Assembly: GCF_019393635.1 (NCBI RefSeq)
Contig: NC_057861.1
Span: 81,475,327-81,539,326 of the forward strand
Length of the DNA: 64,000 bases
Source of the DNA: Dromiciops gliroides
Lineage: Eukaryota > Chordata > Mammalia > Microbiotheria > Microbiotheriidae
Direction of reading: 5' to 3'
Part shown: positions 53,955 through 63,848 of the stretch, piece after piece
Layout: each line of letters begins with the position of its first letter
Position numbering within the stretch: position 1 is the first letter of the stretch
Translations under genes and position numbers: made by a program
The notes under the pieces: model-generated
Told to the model about the DNA's origin: nothing
The model's database searches: none
Seen by the model: only the letters and a program-made list of their open reading frames with translations

Positions 53955-54595
53955 TAATAAAAGGACTAGAAATTGAAGGGATGTCTATCAATTGGGGAAT
54001 GGCTGAAGAAGTTGTGTATATGATTGTGATAGAATATTATTCTTGTGCTGTAAAAAAATGAGGAGCTCAATGATCTAAGAAAAACACAGAAAGACACACA
54101 AAATAATGAAGAGTGAAATGAGTAGAACCAAGAAAACATTGTACACACTAACAGCAATATTGGTTTTTTAAAATATTTTTTTAAAAAAATTATCTATTTA
54201 TTTAGCAATAGTGTTTTAAGAATGACTTTGAACAAATAAGTCATTTTGACTATTATAAATACCCAAATTAGATGTAAAGGACATATAAAGGAAGAAGCTA
54301 TTTGCATCCAAAGAACTGATAAATATAAATATCTATAGAATAATTCTTCATATGTGTACATATATATATATATGTACACATATATACCTATTTCTGTCTA
54401 ATGGTCGCCATCTCTAGGGTGGGGGGAGAGGGAAGAAAAAAAGGGTGTGTGTGAAATTTACATGATAACTTTATTATGTATTTAAAAGGAATAGCAAGTT
54501 GTATATAATGGATTTGCTGTTTCATGTACAATTATCTTTTTTATTGCACTATTTTATGGAAATGCTTGTTTTATTGCATAATTTTTTTTTAATTT
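53955..54595 (+). mobile_element. L1-like LINE 3' end, sense
   Basis: tatcaattggggaatggctg, gattgtgatagaatattat, gtgaaatgagtagaaccaag, aacattgtacacactaaca, tttgctgtttcatgtac, ending in a T/A-rich tail. It is split by an AT-rich insert at 54160-54390 that includes a 34-base perfect palindrome. Confidence 0.65.
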
Positions 54596-54639
54596 AAAAA
54601 GAGGACTGGATACCATTCTGTATGAGACTCTGATGAAAG

Positions 54640-54785
54640 GAGAGATATGGATATCACTTAACCTATGGGCCTCGGTTTTTCTTATCTGTGAAATAGGCTG
54701 GATTAGATGACACCTAAAGTTCCTTTCAACTCTTAACTAATGTTTGACCTGAGGAAGAGAAGATGTGTGTGTGTGTGTGTGTGTA
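54640..54785 (+). repeat. MIR scrap, sense, then (GT)n
   Basis: cacttaacctatgggcctcg, gtgaaataggctggattag, then a GT run at 54764-54783. Confidence 0.7.
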
Positions 54786-55063
54786 GAGTGGGGGTAGAGG
54801 CAGATTTCAGCCCAGTTTTGAGAAGACTTTTTAATAATCAGAGCCATTTCAGAGGGTGACTTGGCATCACCGGCATTTCATCATTACCGGGTTCTAGCAG
54901 ACGCTACATTTGGTAGAGAAGTTTCATGTTCTGGGTGATGTTTTGAGCTGACTTCAAGGGTGCTGTCCAGTGCTGAATTTCTTTGAGACATACTTAATTT
55001 GCTTCTATGAAATGAGAAAAGCTGATATTTCAACTGAGGACTCTAGGAGCTGAGGATATAACA
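54785..55063. other. Repeat-poor DNA, no recognised gene
   Basis: About 270 bases of unique-looking sequence between repeats (ggcatcaccggcatttcat, gggttctagcagacgctac). It could be a conserved non-coding element. Confidence 0.35.
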
Positions 55064-55215
55064 TGGGGCAGCTAGGTAGCACAGTGGATAAAGCACCGGC
55101 TCTGGATTCAGGAGGACCTGAGTTCAAATCTGACCCCAGACACTTGACATGTACTAACTGTGTGACCCTGGGCAAGTCACTTAACTCTCATTGCTCACAC
55201 AACAACAACAACAAA
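55064..55215 (+). mobile_element. Marsupial tRNA-derived SINE, sense, (ACA)n tail
   Basis: ggggcagctaggtagcacag, gagttcaaatctgacccc, ctgtgtgaccctgggcaag, then acaacaacaacaacaa. Confidence 0.9.
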
Positions 55216-55299
55216 AAGAACCCTAGAAACAGACACCAGGAAGAACTCCATCTCTCTCTGCACATTCAGAGTTCCTTTGAAGGGTTAGAATGTTTTCCT

Positions 55300-55644
55300 T
55301 AGAGCAGTACTGGGAAGTTAATAGGGACATATTACTATAGATGAGAAACTCTATGGCCATGGAGCAGTGAAATGACTTGCCTAGGGTCACACAGCTGGTA
55401 CATGTTGGAACCAGCAATCAAACCCAGGTCTTATGATTCTATTGCTCTCTCCATTATATCATCCTGACTCTCTACTAGAAAAAAAGGAGAACCATGCGGC
55501 AAGTTGTGGTAAAATCATTAAGTCTGGAGTAGGAGGATTTTGTTTCAAGTCTGAATGCTCTGATTTGACAACTTTGAGCATGTCAGTTGGTCTTTATGGA
55601 CCTCAGATTTGTCATATATAAAATAAGTGTTGGATTATATTGAG
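55300..55644. repeat. MIR antisense then MIR sense
   Basis: 55300-55460 antisense (ctagggtcacacagctgg, caaacccaggtcttatga). 55500-55644 sense (cctcagatttgtcatatata, gtgttggattatattgag). Confidence 0.7.
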
Positions 55645-55797
55645 CTTCTTTTTTTTTTTTGGCAGGGCAGTGGGGGTTAAGTGACTTGCCCAGGGTCACA
55701 TAGCTAGTAAGTGTCAAGTGTCTGAGGCTGGATTTAAACTCAGGTACTCCTGAATCCAGGGCCGGTGCTTTATCCACTGCGCCACCTAGCCACCCCC
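55645..55797 (-). mobile_element. Marsupial tRNA-derived SINE, antisense, 13-base target-site duplication
   Basis: A short T-run, ggcagggcagtgggggttaa, cacctagccaccccc. ggattatattgag flanks it at 55632-55644 and 55798-55810. Confidence 0.95.
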
Positions 55798-55808
55798 GGA
55801 TTATATTG

Positions 55809-56012
55809 AGGTTCTTAACCTTTGCTTTTGAGTACAGAAAACTTTGGCAGTCTGATGAAGCCCATGGAGACCTCTGAATAATGTTTTTAAATGCATAAAA
55901 TACATAAGATTAGAAAAAAACTAATTATAGTGAAATTCAGTTATCAAATATTAAAGACACATGCACAAAAATTCACTGATGGCCTGAATTTATTCTTAGT
56001 TTAAGAACCCTT
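55809..56012 (+). mobile_element. hAT-like non-autonomous DNA transposon
   Basis: Begins aggttcttaacct and ends agtttaagaaccctt, which are near-perfect inverted ends. Inside are gcagtctgatgaagcccatg and taaatgcataaaatacataa, shared with 60021. About 204 bases; non-coding. Confidence 0.7.
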
Positions 56013-56450
56013 GGATTAGATAATCCCAAATTTAGAGCTGAAACTACCCAACACTGCATTCAAGGTAAATCCATTTGTTTTGTTTTGTTTTTCCACTAGT
56101 CCTCTTTCAGAGTAACACCCTTGTCCATGAGGAAGTTAGAAGGTGAGGGTGGGACCCTGAGATAGTGATCACTGTTGGTGGGGAGCATGGACCTATCCTA
56201 CTACCCCTGTTTGTGGTCTGAGTCAAAGATTTTTCATTCACCCCATGCTAATATTCCATTAATTTACTATCTCACTTGATTCCCCTAGAAGGCAGACAAG
56301 GTAGAGATTATGAACCCTGATTTAGAAACGATGAAAAGGAGCCCCAAAGTATTAATTGATTTATTCCAGTTCATAAGATATTAAATGGTAGGGCCTAGAA
56401 TCAAACCGAGGTCAGTTTGCTCCTAATCTAGAGTTCTTTTAACTACCTCA
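56012..56450 (-). repeat. Gene-free DNA with antisense MIR (56230-56450)
   Basis: 56230-56450: actatctcacttgattccc, gattatgaaccctgatt, gggcctagaatcaaacc. Earlier part not recognised. Confidence 0.55.
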
Positions 56451-57095
56451 CCCCCTCCTCTGCTGCCCCCAAACTGCAAGTTCCAAGTTTCTATTGTCAA
56501 ATTATATACCTGTATTCCTATATGCCTATGAAAAGAACCAAAACTAGAGCAGAGAAATTAACCTCTCATTTGGTGGGTCAGGGCCTCCTGGCAAACTTCC
56601 CTCCTCTTCCCATTTGCCCATTTGGGGAGTTGTTTTTTATCTAGAAACCTGCTTTCTCTGTCTTCATTCCTAATCGCCCCTGCCCCCACAGCCCTTCGTT
56701 GCCATGGGAACCAGGCTTCCCAGATCCAGAACAGAGCAATCTCTGATGGACATCTTCCTCCCCCACTGCCCCCCCCTCCATCCACCCCCAGGCTGTGGGA
56801 ATGCTCAAGCTAATGAGGTAAGCCCCAGGGCTGGGAGGACAGAGCCAGCCCAGAGTGGTTGGTGAGGTTCACATTTTATAGCTTCTGAGACAGCTCTGAT
56901 AAGTTTAGTAGGATGCCATGAGTCAAGATGGGGGCTCTAAGTCCAGTTGGGGAAGAAATATGCTATGTAACATGGGTCAAGTCAATCACTCTCTCTGGGA
57001 CTCAGTCCCCTTGATCTTCTTTCCAAGGACCCATCTCTTTGTTTTGGAGGGTCATAGGATCTGAGCTGAAGAAAAAAAAATGCAAACACTAATAA
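56450..57095. other. Repeat-poor block containing an exon-like segment
   Basis: The segment 56692-56817 is preceded by a pyrimidine-rich acceptor (ctgcccccacag) and followed by a strong donor (gag|gtaagc). It is 126 bases, 42 sense codons, with an ATG in a perfect Kozak context (gccatgg) at 56704. The plus-frame translation includes MGTRLPRSRTEQSLMDIF and a Pro-rich stretch and matches nothing I know. No further exons were found, so a gene is not claimed. Confidence 0.25.
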
Positions 57096-57640
57096 AAGTT
57101 GGTTTTTTCCAGGCCTTTAATATTCCCAAGAGGAAAATGTGTCTCCTCCTGGAAGCCTTCTGCAACAAACTCCATGAGCAGAGGGAGTGATCAGTTAATC
57201 TCCAGTTTCCCTTCATTTACCATCCCACTCATTATAAGGGCCCCTTTGATCTCATATGACAGATATGCCTCCCTAGCCTGGAATTGTTTTTGTTAGCCCC
57301 AAATGATTCTGTTGGGCATCGACACCATAGGGCTAACCCCATAAACACTCAGAAAGTGAGGCTACAATTACCCAATCTGATTATTTCTAGACTGTTTAAA
57401 CACCTACTGTGTGCAGAAACCTGGACTGACTTCCTCTATAAAGACATGTTTTCCTTGCTCTCATAAAGCTTGAGGTCTATAGGAGAAATTAAATCATCAC
57501 CATGTCAACCTAACGTCATGACTTCATCCATAAGCCACTCAGTTGCCAGGTCCCTGCAATGCATGGTATCTCTTGCATCCATCCCCTTTTCTCCACTTAC
57601 CTAGCTTCTATTCTGGTTTAGGCCCTTCTTACCCATAGGC
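57095..57640. repeat. Decayed L2 fragments
   Basis: 57100-57280 sense-like (ctcctcctggaagccttctgc). 57385-57530 antisense-like (aaacacctactgtgtgcag, ctctcataaagcttgagg). Confidence 0.5.
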
Positions 57641-57838
57641 AAGGTTGTGTAATGGAAAGGGTATTGAATTTGGATTCAGTTCTTGGTTCAAATCTTGGCT
57701 CAGTCATTTTACTACACATACCTTTGGGCAAGTTGTAACAACTCCATGCCTCAATTTTTCCATGTGGGAAATTGATGGGATTGAACTAGATGGTTTTAAA
57801 GGTCTCTTTCAGCCCTAAATCTAAGATCCTCTAACCTA
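57640..57838 (+). repeat. MIR-type SINE, sense
   Basis: gtgtaatggaaagggtat, tggttcaaatcttggctc, gcctcaatttttccatg, gggattgaactagatgg. Confidence 0.75.
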
Positions 57839-58410
57839 TATTCCTACCTCTTACCTGAACTGTTGCAAAAGCCTCCTAACTGATCTCTGCCTGCAAACTT
57901 TCTATTTTCCAGTACATCCTCTCTACACAACTGCCAAGGTGATATTCCTAAAACATAGATCTGAACATGTCACCCCCTCCCCTACTCTGATATCTTCAAT
58001 GGCTCCCTACTGCCTCTATGATAAAAATACAAGATGCTCTGCTTGCCATTTAAAGATTTCTGCAATCGGGCTCCTTTTATTTCTAGTTCCATTTCATATT
58101 ACTTCCCTTTATTCATTCTTCACTACGTTAAACTGGCACCCTAGTGACTTTACCCTGTTTGCCTCAGTTCTACATCTGCAAAATGAGCTGAAGAAGAAAA
58201 TGGAAAGCCACCCCAGTATCTTTGCCAAGCAATCCCCAAATGGGGCCATGACTTAAAGACATGGCTTAAATGACTGAACAACAACTCATTCTTTGTTACT
58301 ATTAAATTAGCCCCCTAGTGGCTGCACTGACCTTTCATCTCATCCACATTGTCATTGCACAAGAGGGGTTCCCTTTGTCTCCCCACTTCTGCTTCTTGGA
58401 ACTGCTAGTT
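57838..58410 (+). mobile_element. LINE2 sense copy split by a truncated Mar1
   Basis: L2 text: gcctcctaactgatctctg, gatctgaacatgtcacccc, atggctccctactgcctc, gcaatcgggctccttttat. It resumes after the Mar1 piece at 58289. Confidence 0.75.
58155..58288 (+). mobile_element. 5'-truncated Mar1-type SINE, sense
   Basis: Only the 3' half is present: gtttgcctcagttctacatc, gccaccccagtatctttgcc, and aaatgactgaacaacaac. The flanking L2 text around it appears twice in worn form (tggcaccctagtgac and tagccccctagtggc), suggesting a long target duplication. Confidence 0.75.
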
Positions 58411-58499
58411 TCCTTCAAATGACTGCTGCTTCCTGTTGGGGGACTTTCCAGATCACTCCATTTATTAGCATTCTTTCCAAAATTTGGAATTATCTACCT

Positions 58500-58778
58500 A
58501 AGTTGGTGAGGTGGTTAAGTGGCTCAGTGGACAGAGTGCTGGACCTAGAGTGAAGAAGTCCTATATTCAAATCCTGCCTTAGACTCTTACTAGCTGTGTG
58601 ACCTTGGGCAAGTCACTTAGTCTCTGTCTGTCTGTTTTTTTCATTTGTAAAATGGGGAAAATAATATCCCCTACCATCCCAGAGTTTTTGTGAGGATCTA
58701 AGGAGATATTATTTATAAAGTATTTTGCATGCCATAAAATGCTACATAAATGCTAGATAGCATTATTATGATGTTGAT
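58500..58778 (+). repeat. Marsupial MIR/CORE-SINE, sense
   Basis: ggttaagtggctcagtggac, attcaaatcctgcctta, actagctgtgtgaccttggg, tcatttgtaaaatgggg, tgctacataaatgctag. Confidence 0.85.
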
Positions 58779-58779
58779 T

Positions 58780-59240
58780 CTCTCCCTGCCACTCCAGTCA
58801 CCAGATGGAATGTAAATTTCTTTTTTTTTCTTTATATGATGTAAACGCCAACTAAACTAGCCCACTTCAAGTTCTTAATATATAATATCTAATCTTCATT
58901 CCCATGGCTAGAATGAACTCTCTCCTTAGTATCCTTAATTTTATTCAGAGCTCAATTCAAATATTACTAACTGTCCCCAGACCTTAGTTTCTCGATCTCT
59001 GTCTGTGTCTCTCTGTGTCTGTCTCTGTTTCTGTCTCTCCCTCTCTTCCTCTGTCTCTGTCTCCCCTCTTCTCCCCTCCCCTGCCCTTTCTTCTCTTCTC
59101 TTCTCCTCTTTGCTCTGTCTGGAATGCAAACTTCTTAAAGACAGGGACAGTTTACTTAATTCCTCTCCCCCTTTCAATCCCAAGGCTGCATTAAATATAG
59201 CAGACATTTATTAAATTTTTTTTGCATTGAATTGAACCTA
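58780..59240 (+). repeat. LINE2 3' end, sense, with TCTG-rich tract
   Basis: Starts near cctgccactccagtcacca; gcattaaatatagcagac and catttattaaattttt mark the end. A (TCTG/TCTC)n tract lies at 58990-59110. Confidence 0.65.
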
Positions 59241-59289
59241 TCCTTCTATGCCATCCTCATCCCAACCACTCCCACATCATTGTCAGCAT

Positions 59290-59655
59290 GACAACTGTTA
59301 TCATCACAAAAGTTCTCTTTTCTAGAGCACTTTATGCATTTGCTTGCAACAACCCTATGAGGTCAATAGTGCTGACAATATTATTCCTGTAACAGAAGAG
59401 AAAACTAGGGCTCAGTAAAAGGACTTTTTAAAGACCACAGAGTTAGTAAGTGCTGATGCTGAGATTTGAACCAAGTTTTCCTCTCAAGTCCTCTGTGCTT
59501 TCCATTAGATCAGACCATCATACCATCAACTTCATCCCCACCATCATTATCACTTCCTTCTTCTACATGACTCTGTCACTAACTCACTTTGTTGTCTTTG
59601 GGAAATCATATGCCCTTGCTGGGCCTCAGTTTCCTATTCTGTAAGACCAGAAGTT
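59290..59655. repeat. MIR fragments, antisense then sense
   Basis: 59300-59510 antisense (gtaacagaagagaaaactagg, gatttgaaccaagttttc). 59570-59650 sense (ctgggcctcagtttcctatt). Confidence 0.65.
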
Positions 59656-59694
59656 TAGAATAGATAACCAAATGAGTTTAGATTGTCATGAAGG

Positions 59695-59839
59695 TGAGCA
59701 GCCAGGTGGCACATTGGATAAAGCACCAGCCCTGGAGTCAGGAGGACCTGAGTTCAAATTCAACCTCAGACACTTGGCACTTACTGGTTGTATGACCCTG
59801 GGCAAGTCACTTAACCCTCATTGCCCCACCAAAAAAAAC
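59695..59839 (+). mobile_element. Marsupial tRNA-derived SINE, sense, 15-base target-site duplication
   Basis: tgagcagccaggtggcacat to ctcattgccccaccaaaa. agattgtcatgaagg (59680-59694) and agattgtcgtgaagg (59840-59854) flank it. Confidence 0.95.
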
Positions 59840-59884
59840 AGATTGTCGTGAAGGGGTCCAGACAGGGAATGAGAAATAATTTGT

Positions 59885-60020
59885 ACTGGCAGAAATATCA
59901 TGGAACCTGAGTTCCAGTCCTGGCACCACAACTGACTGACTGTGTGACTTGTGAACAAGTTCCTCTCTCTCTTTGGGCCTCAGTTTTCTTATTTATAAAA
60001 TGAAAAGATGGGACTAGATT
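59885..60020 (+). repeat. MIR-type SINE, sense
   Basis: cctgagttccagtcctgg, actgactgtgtgacttg, gggcctcagttttcttat. Confidence 0.7.
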
Positions 60021-60195
60021 AGAAGTTCTCAATCTTTTTTGGTCTGTGTCATACACTCCTTTGGTCTTCTTGTGAAGCCCATGGGTCCTTATAGTAATGT
60101 TTATAAATGCATAAAATAAAATACATAGGGTTACAAAGGAAACTAGCTACATTTAAATAATTATTAAAATATTTTTTAAAGAGATAAGTTCATGG
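60021..60195 (+). mobile_element. hAT-like DNA transposon, 3' truncated
   Basis: agaagttctcaatctttttt, gtgaagcccatgggtcc and taaatgcataaaataaaata correspond to the element at 55809. The right inverted end is missing. Confidence 0.6.
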
Positions 60196-60610
60196 AAAGA
60201 AACAAGCATTTCTTAAGTGACTACTATATGCTAGGCACTATGCTGAGGGATTTACAAATATTATCTCATTTACCCTGGGAGATAATACTATTATTAACTC
60301 CATTTTACAGATGTAACTGGGGGCAGCTAGGTGGCACAGTGGATAAAGCACTGGCCTTGGATTCAGGAGTATCTGAATTCGAATCCAGCCTCAGACACTT
60401 GACACTTACTAGCTGTGTCACACAAGCAAGTCACTTAACCCTCATTGCCCCTCCAAAAAACAAGCAAAAAACATGTAACTGAGGCAGATAGAGGTTAAGT
60501 GACTTGCCCAAGGTCACACACCAAAGTTCTGAAGCCAACTTTGAACTCAGGTCTTCCTGACTCCCCTGCCAACACGCTACCCACTGGATGGCCTGGCTAC
60601 CTCCTGAATC
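60195..60610 (-). repeat. MIR/CORE-SINE, antisense, split by a SINE
   Basis: gcatttcttaagtgactac, cattttacagatgtaactg before; gaggcagatagaggttaag, gaactcaggtcttcctgac after the insertion. Confidence 0.85.
60320..60472 (+). mobile_element. Marsupial tRNA-derived SINE, sense, 9-base target-site duplication
   Basis: gggggcagctaggtggcaca to ctcattgcccctccaaaa with an AC-rich tail. atgtaactg flanks it at 60311-60319 and 60473-60481. Confidence 0.95.
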
Positions 60611-60619
60611 CCAGTTTAA

Positions 60620-61345
60620 GAATCCCTACTGCAGATGCTCTTCAAATCCTTTCCAATCTCCCATATTGTCTAGATTTTGTCACTTTCCTCTCTTTGACAG
60701 GGAATGAATAGGTGCCCAAGGGATTGTCTTCACTGTAGCATACAAGAAGATCCTCGGGCCCCATTTGGGATGACCTCTGGAGCTTGCTTTTAGTCAGGGA
60801 GAAGTAATGAAAGCAAGGTTGCCTCTCAGTTCCATAGCTTCTTTGCCTGGACCCAGGAAGGCTTCCCCAGCTTCCCACTCATCCCCCCTCCTTTGCCAAC
60901 TCTTAAACCTTTATAGAAATTGTCTCTGCTGTGTCTTCCCAGAGAATGAATGCATGTGCTGCAGCAGATGATAAGCCTGCCTGTAGTCTTCCCTGCCCCC
61001 TCCTGCCTGTGTGGGTGGCAGTGAGAGAAGAGAGACTCCAAGGGAGGGATGTTTGTAGGCAGGTTGCTGGGAGCTCCCTCCCGGCAAGCAGTAAGGCTCC
61101 TCCAGCCCACCCCCCCACCTCGTGCAGAGGCCAAGAGTCAGGGAGAGCAGCTGACCCACAGAGATGTCTCCAGCCAGGCTGACTGCCTCACTCCCCCTGC
61201 TCAGAGCAGGTCACCAGTCCCCACCACCTTACCAATGAGTAAGCCTAGGAAGGCTGGTGGCTTTGGCTGGGTACCCACCCTCACCCAGTCTTCTACCTCC
61301 CAGCATCCCTCACTCTCCAAATCAGGCCAGGGAGTCACCTTAATT
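60620..61345. other. Repeat-poor block, no recognised gene
   Basis: About 725 bases without interspersed repeats, moderately GC-rich with few CpGs. Several overlapping open frames of 70-105 codons lie on both strands, none with a domain I recognise. It may be conserved non-coding DNA or an undetected exon. Confidence 0.35.
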
Positions 61346-62420
61346 GCTCCTGCTTCTTCATCTTGATATTCTACCAGTGTCTCAAACTCAGCATGTCTAC
61401 AGATGTTTCTCCCTAAGACTGTTCCCTGTGGTCATTTTATGTTTCTGATAGGAAGGTTAGCCAGAGCTTAAATCTCTGACATCCCCCTTCAGACTCCAGT
61501 ATTTCTGCTTGGTTCTCCCTCATACCCCTGTTCCCTTTGTGCAGAATCAGGAGATATCCTTTACTCTCCCCTCTCCCTCACCTCTCATGATCGAGTCAGT
61601 TTGGATACCTGGAGATCCCCCCTCTACATTAGCTATTCTGTCAGTCCCTACTTTCCACCCCCAATGTCAGCACTAATACAGTTTCTTATCACCATCAGCC
61701 TGGAGTGTAGTCACAGCTTTTTATCTCTTCCTGGTTTCAATCCATTCTTCATTTGCTGCCAGAGTCATCTATTTTCCATGGCTACTTTCAGTGGCTACCT
61801 ATTGCCTGAACATCAGGTCATGTCACCCTTTGCACAAAAATATTCCATGGCTGTCTACTGCCCTTGAATCAGCTTCACACTTCTCTCCCTGACATTCAAG
61901 ATCCTCTTATAATTTGGCCTCACCTTCTCTCATAGGACTGTTCTCTGTGTTTTCTATGCTCTAATGGGCTGTCCATGTCAGCTAGGTAGTGAAATATGTT
62001 GGGCATGGAGCCTGGAGTCAGGCACCTCTCAATACAAATCCTGACTCATACTCTTGCCACCTGGGTGACTCTTGTCAAGTCACTTAACCTCTCTCAGCCT
62101 CAGTTTCCTCCTTTGTAAAAAGGGGACAATAACAACACCTACTTCCCAAGTTGCTTTAAGCATAACATGAGATGCTATTTGAAAAATGCTTTGTAAATCT
62201 TAAAGCCCTATGTAAATTCAGTTGTTAGCAGTCAAACTGGAAAGCTCCCTGCCTCCAAACATACAGTTTTTCTGCCTTTTCCTTTGCTAACACTTTCCCC
62301 TGTGCCTGGATTTCCATTCCCTTCTTTTGGACTGTTGGATTCCTACTTATTCTTTTGTTTTACTTAACATTTTAAATATATTTTGTTTTTCAATTCCCTT
62401 TGTTTCTGAATGTATCTTCC
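61345..62420 (+). mobile_element. LINE2 3' region, sense, split by a MIR
   Basis: ctcaaactcagcatgtctac, tcagtggctacctattgcc, acattcaagatcctcttat, then after the MIR cctgcctccaaacatacag. A MIR/CORE-SINE occupies 61985-62232 (tcagctaggtagtgaaata, gcctcagtttcctcctttg). Confidence 0.75.
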
Positions 62421-62580
62421 CCCCCCCCTTTTTTTTTTTTTTTAGTGAGGCAATTGGGGTTAAGTGACTTGCCCAGGGTCACACAGCTAGTAAGTGTTAA
62501 GTGTCTGAGGCCGGATTTGAACCCAGGTCCTCCTGACTCCAAGGCCGGTGCTCTATCCACTGCGCCACCTAGCTGCCCCT
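62420..62580 (-). mobile_element. Marsupial tRNA-derived SINE, antisense
   Basis: A C-run then T-run, gtgaggcaattggggttaag, cgccacctagctgcccc. No target duplication could be fixed because both edges are C/T-rich. Confidence 0.9.
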
Positions 62581-62599
62581 TTCCCCTCTCTCTTACTTG

Positions 62600-62790
62600 G
62601 CAAGTAAGGTTTTGTAAAAGAACAAAAATTTTTTAAAAAATTCAGCAAGACTAATCAGCATATCAGCCAAGTTTGATAGTGTATGTACCATTCCACATCC
62701 ATATTCCTTGCTTCTGGAAAGAAGGGAGGGATGTGCATTTTTCATTTCTTCTTTATAGTTAAGTCATTGTAATTATGCAATTAATTTTAT
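62600..62790 (+). repeat. L1-like fragment (same family as 33380)
   Basis: atcagccaagtttgatag, tatgtaccattccacatcc, ctggaaagaagggaggg. Confidence 0.5.
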
Positions 62791-63035
62791 TACCCCCTCC
62801 CTCCTTTCCTTCCCTTCCTTCCTCTCTTTCTTCCTTTCTCCCTTCCTCCCTCCCTCTCTTCCTTCTTTCCTCCCTTAATCCCTCCCTCCTTTCCTTCCTT
62901 CCTTTCTTTCTCCCTCCCTCTCTCCCTCCCTTCCTCCCTTCTTTCCTCTCTTCCTTCCTTTCTCCCTTCTTCCCTTCCCCCTCCTCCCTCCTTTCCTCCC
63001 TCCCTCCCTCCCTCCTTCCTTCCTTCCTTCCTGGA
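62790..63035. repeat. (CCTT)n pyrimidine tract
   Basis: About 240 bases of C and T with cttccttcc and ccctccctcc units. Comparable to 32775-33000. Confidence 0.95.
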
Positions 63036-63315
63036 AGCTAGTGCCTTCTTTCAGAGATTACTTCCCATTTAGCCTTAATGTGTTTTGTTATGTATATAGT
63101 TGTTTATATGTATGTTGTCTCCCTCATTAGAATGTGACCTTCTTGAGGGTAAGGACTATTTTTGCCTTTCTTTGCATCCCTAGATCTCTGAATGGTGACA
63201 GACATATAGTAATAAATTTTTATTCATCTGATTATCCAGGCATCCTTTACCTTTGTAAGGCAGCTCTGATGATTAGGAAGTTCTTCCATCTATTGAGCCA
63301 AAATCTGCCCCCTTG
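63036..63315 (+). repeat. L2 3' end (sense) followed by CR1/L3 scrap (antisense)
   Basis: 63040-63235: tatgttgtctccctcatta, gaatgtgaccttcttgagg. 63240-63310: ggcagctctgatgattagg, aagttcttccatctattg. Confidence 0.7.
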
Positions 63316-63375
63316 TTATTTAGAGAACCACAGGACTGGAAGGGTCATTGTGATTATCTCCATCCCACTTCCCTT

Positions 63376-63411
<36 letters not shown>

Positions 63412-63680
63412 GGAGCAATAGGGGTTAAGTGACTTGCCCAGGGTCACACAGCTAGTAAGTGTCAAGTGTCTGAGGCCGGATTTGAACTCAGGTACTCCTG
63501 AATCCAGGGCCGGTGCTTTATCCACTGCGCCACCTAGCCGCCCCCACTTCCCTTCATTTTACAGATGAGGAAACTGAGGTCCAGATAGGTTAAGGAATTT
63601 GCTTAAGGCCAAGATCTGAACTCTGGTCCTCTTACTCTGAATCGAGTGCTTTCTACTACAGCAGATATGCCCCCTCCCAT
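63316..63680 (-). repeat. MIR-type SINE, antisense, split by a SINE
   Basis: gagaaccacaggactggaag before; ttttacagatgaggaaactg and cttactctgaatcgagtgc after. Confidence 0.8.
63382..63544 (-). mobile_element. Marsupial tRNA-derived SINE, antisense, perfect 16-base target-site duplication
   Basis: A T-run of about 30, gcggagcaataggggttaag, cgccacctagccgcccc. cacttcccttcatttt flanks it at 63366-63381 and 63545-63560. The long pure tail and intact duplication suggest a young insertion. Confidence 0.95.
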
Positions 63681-63848
63681 TGTTCCTCTGCCCTAGCTAT
63701 TTATCCTAGGCACTGGTGGAGAGTGTTTAAATGACTGTTTACTCTCCTATCTTATGGACTAGTTTAAATATGTTTGGGGAAAGCTCTAATCTAGTTTTCA
63801 CTGTGACTCTCCTACCAGAATGCCCTTCCAGTCTGAGCCTCATGGGAA
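63680..63848. other. Gene-free DNA
   Basis: Nothing recognised. Confidence 0.4.

Noticed and set aside
7504..63544. tRNA genes at the SINE heads
   Set aside because: The heads keep A- and B-box-like text but lack a full cloverleaf and are followed by the SINE body and tail, so they are SINEs.
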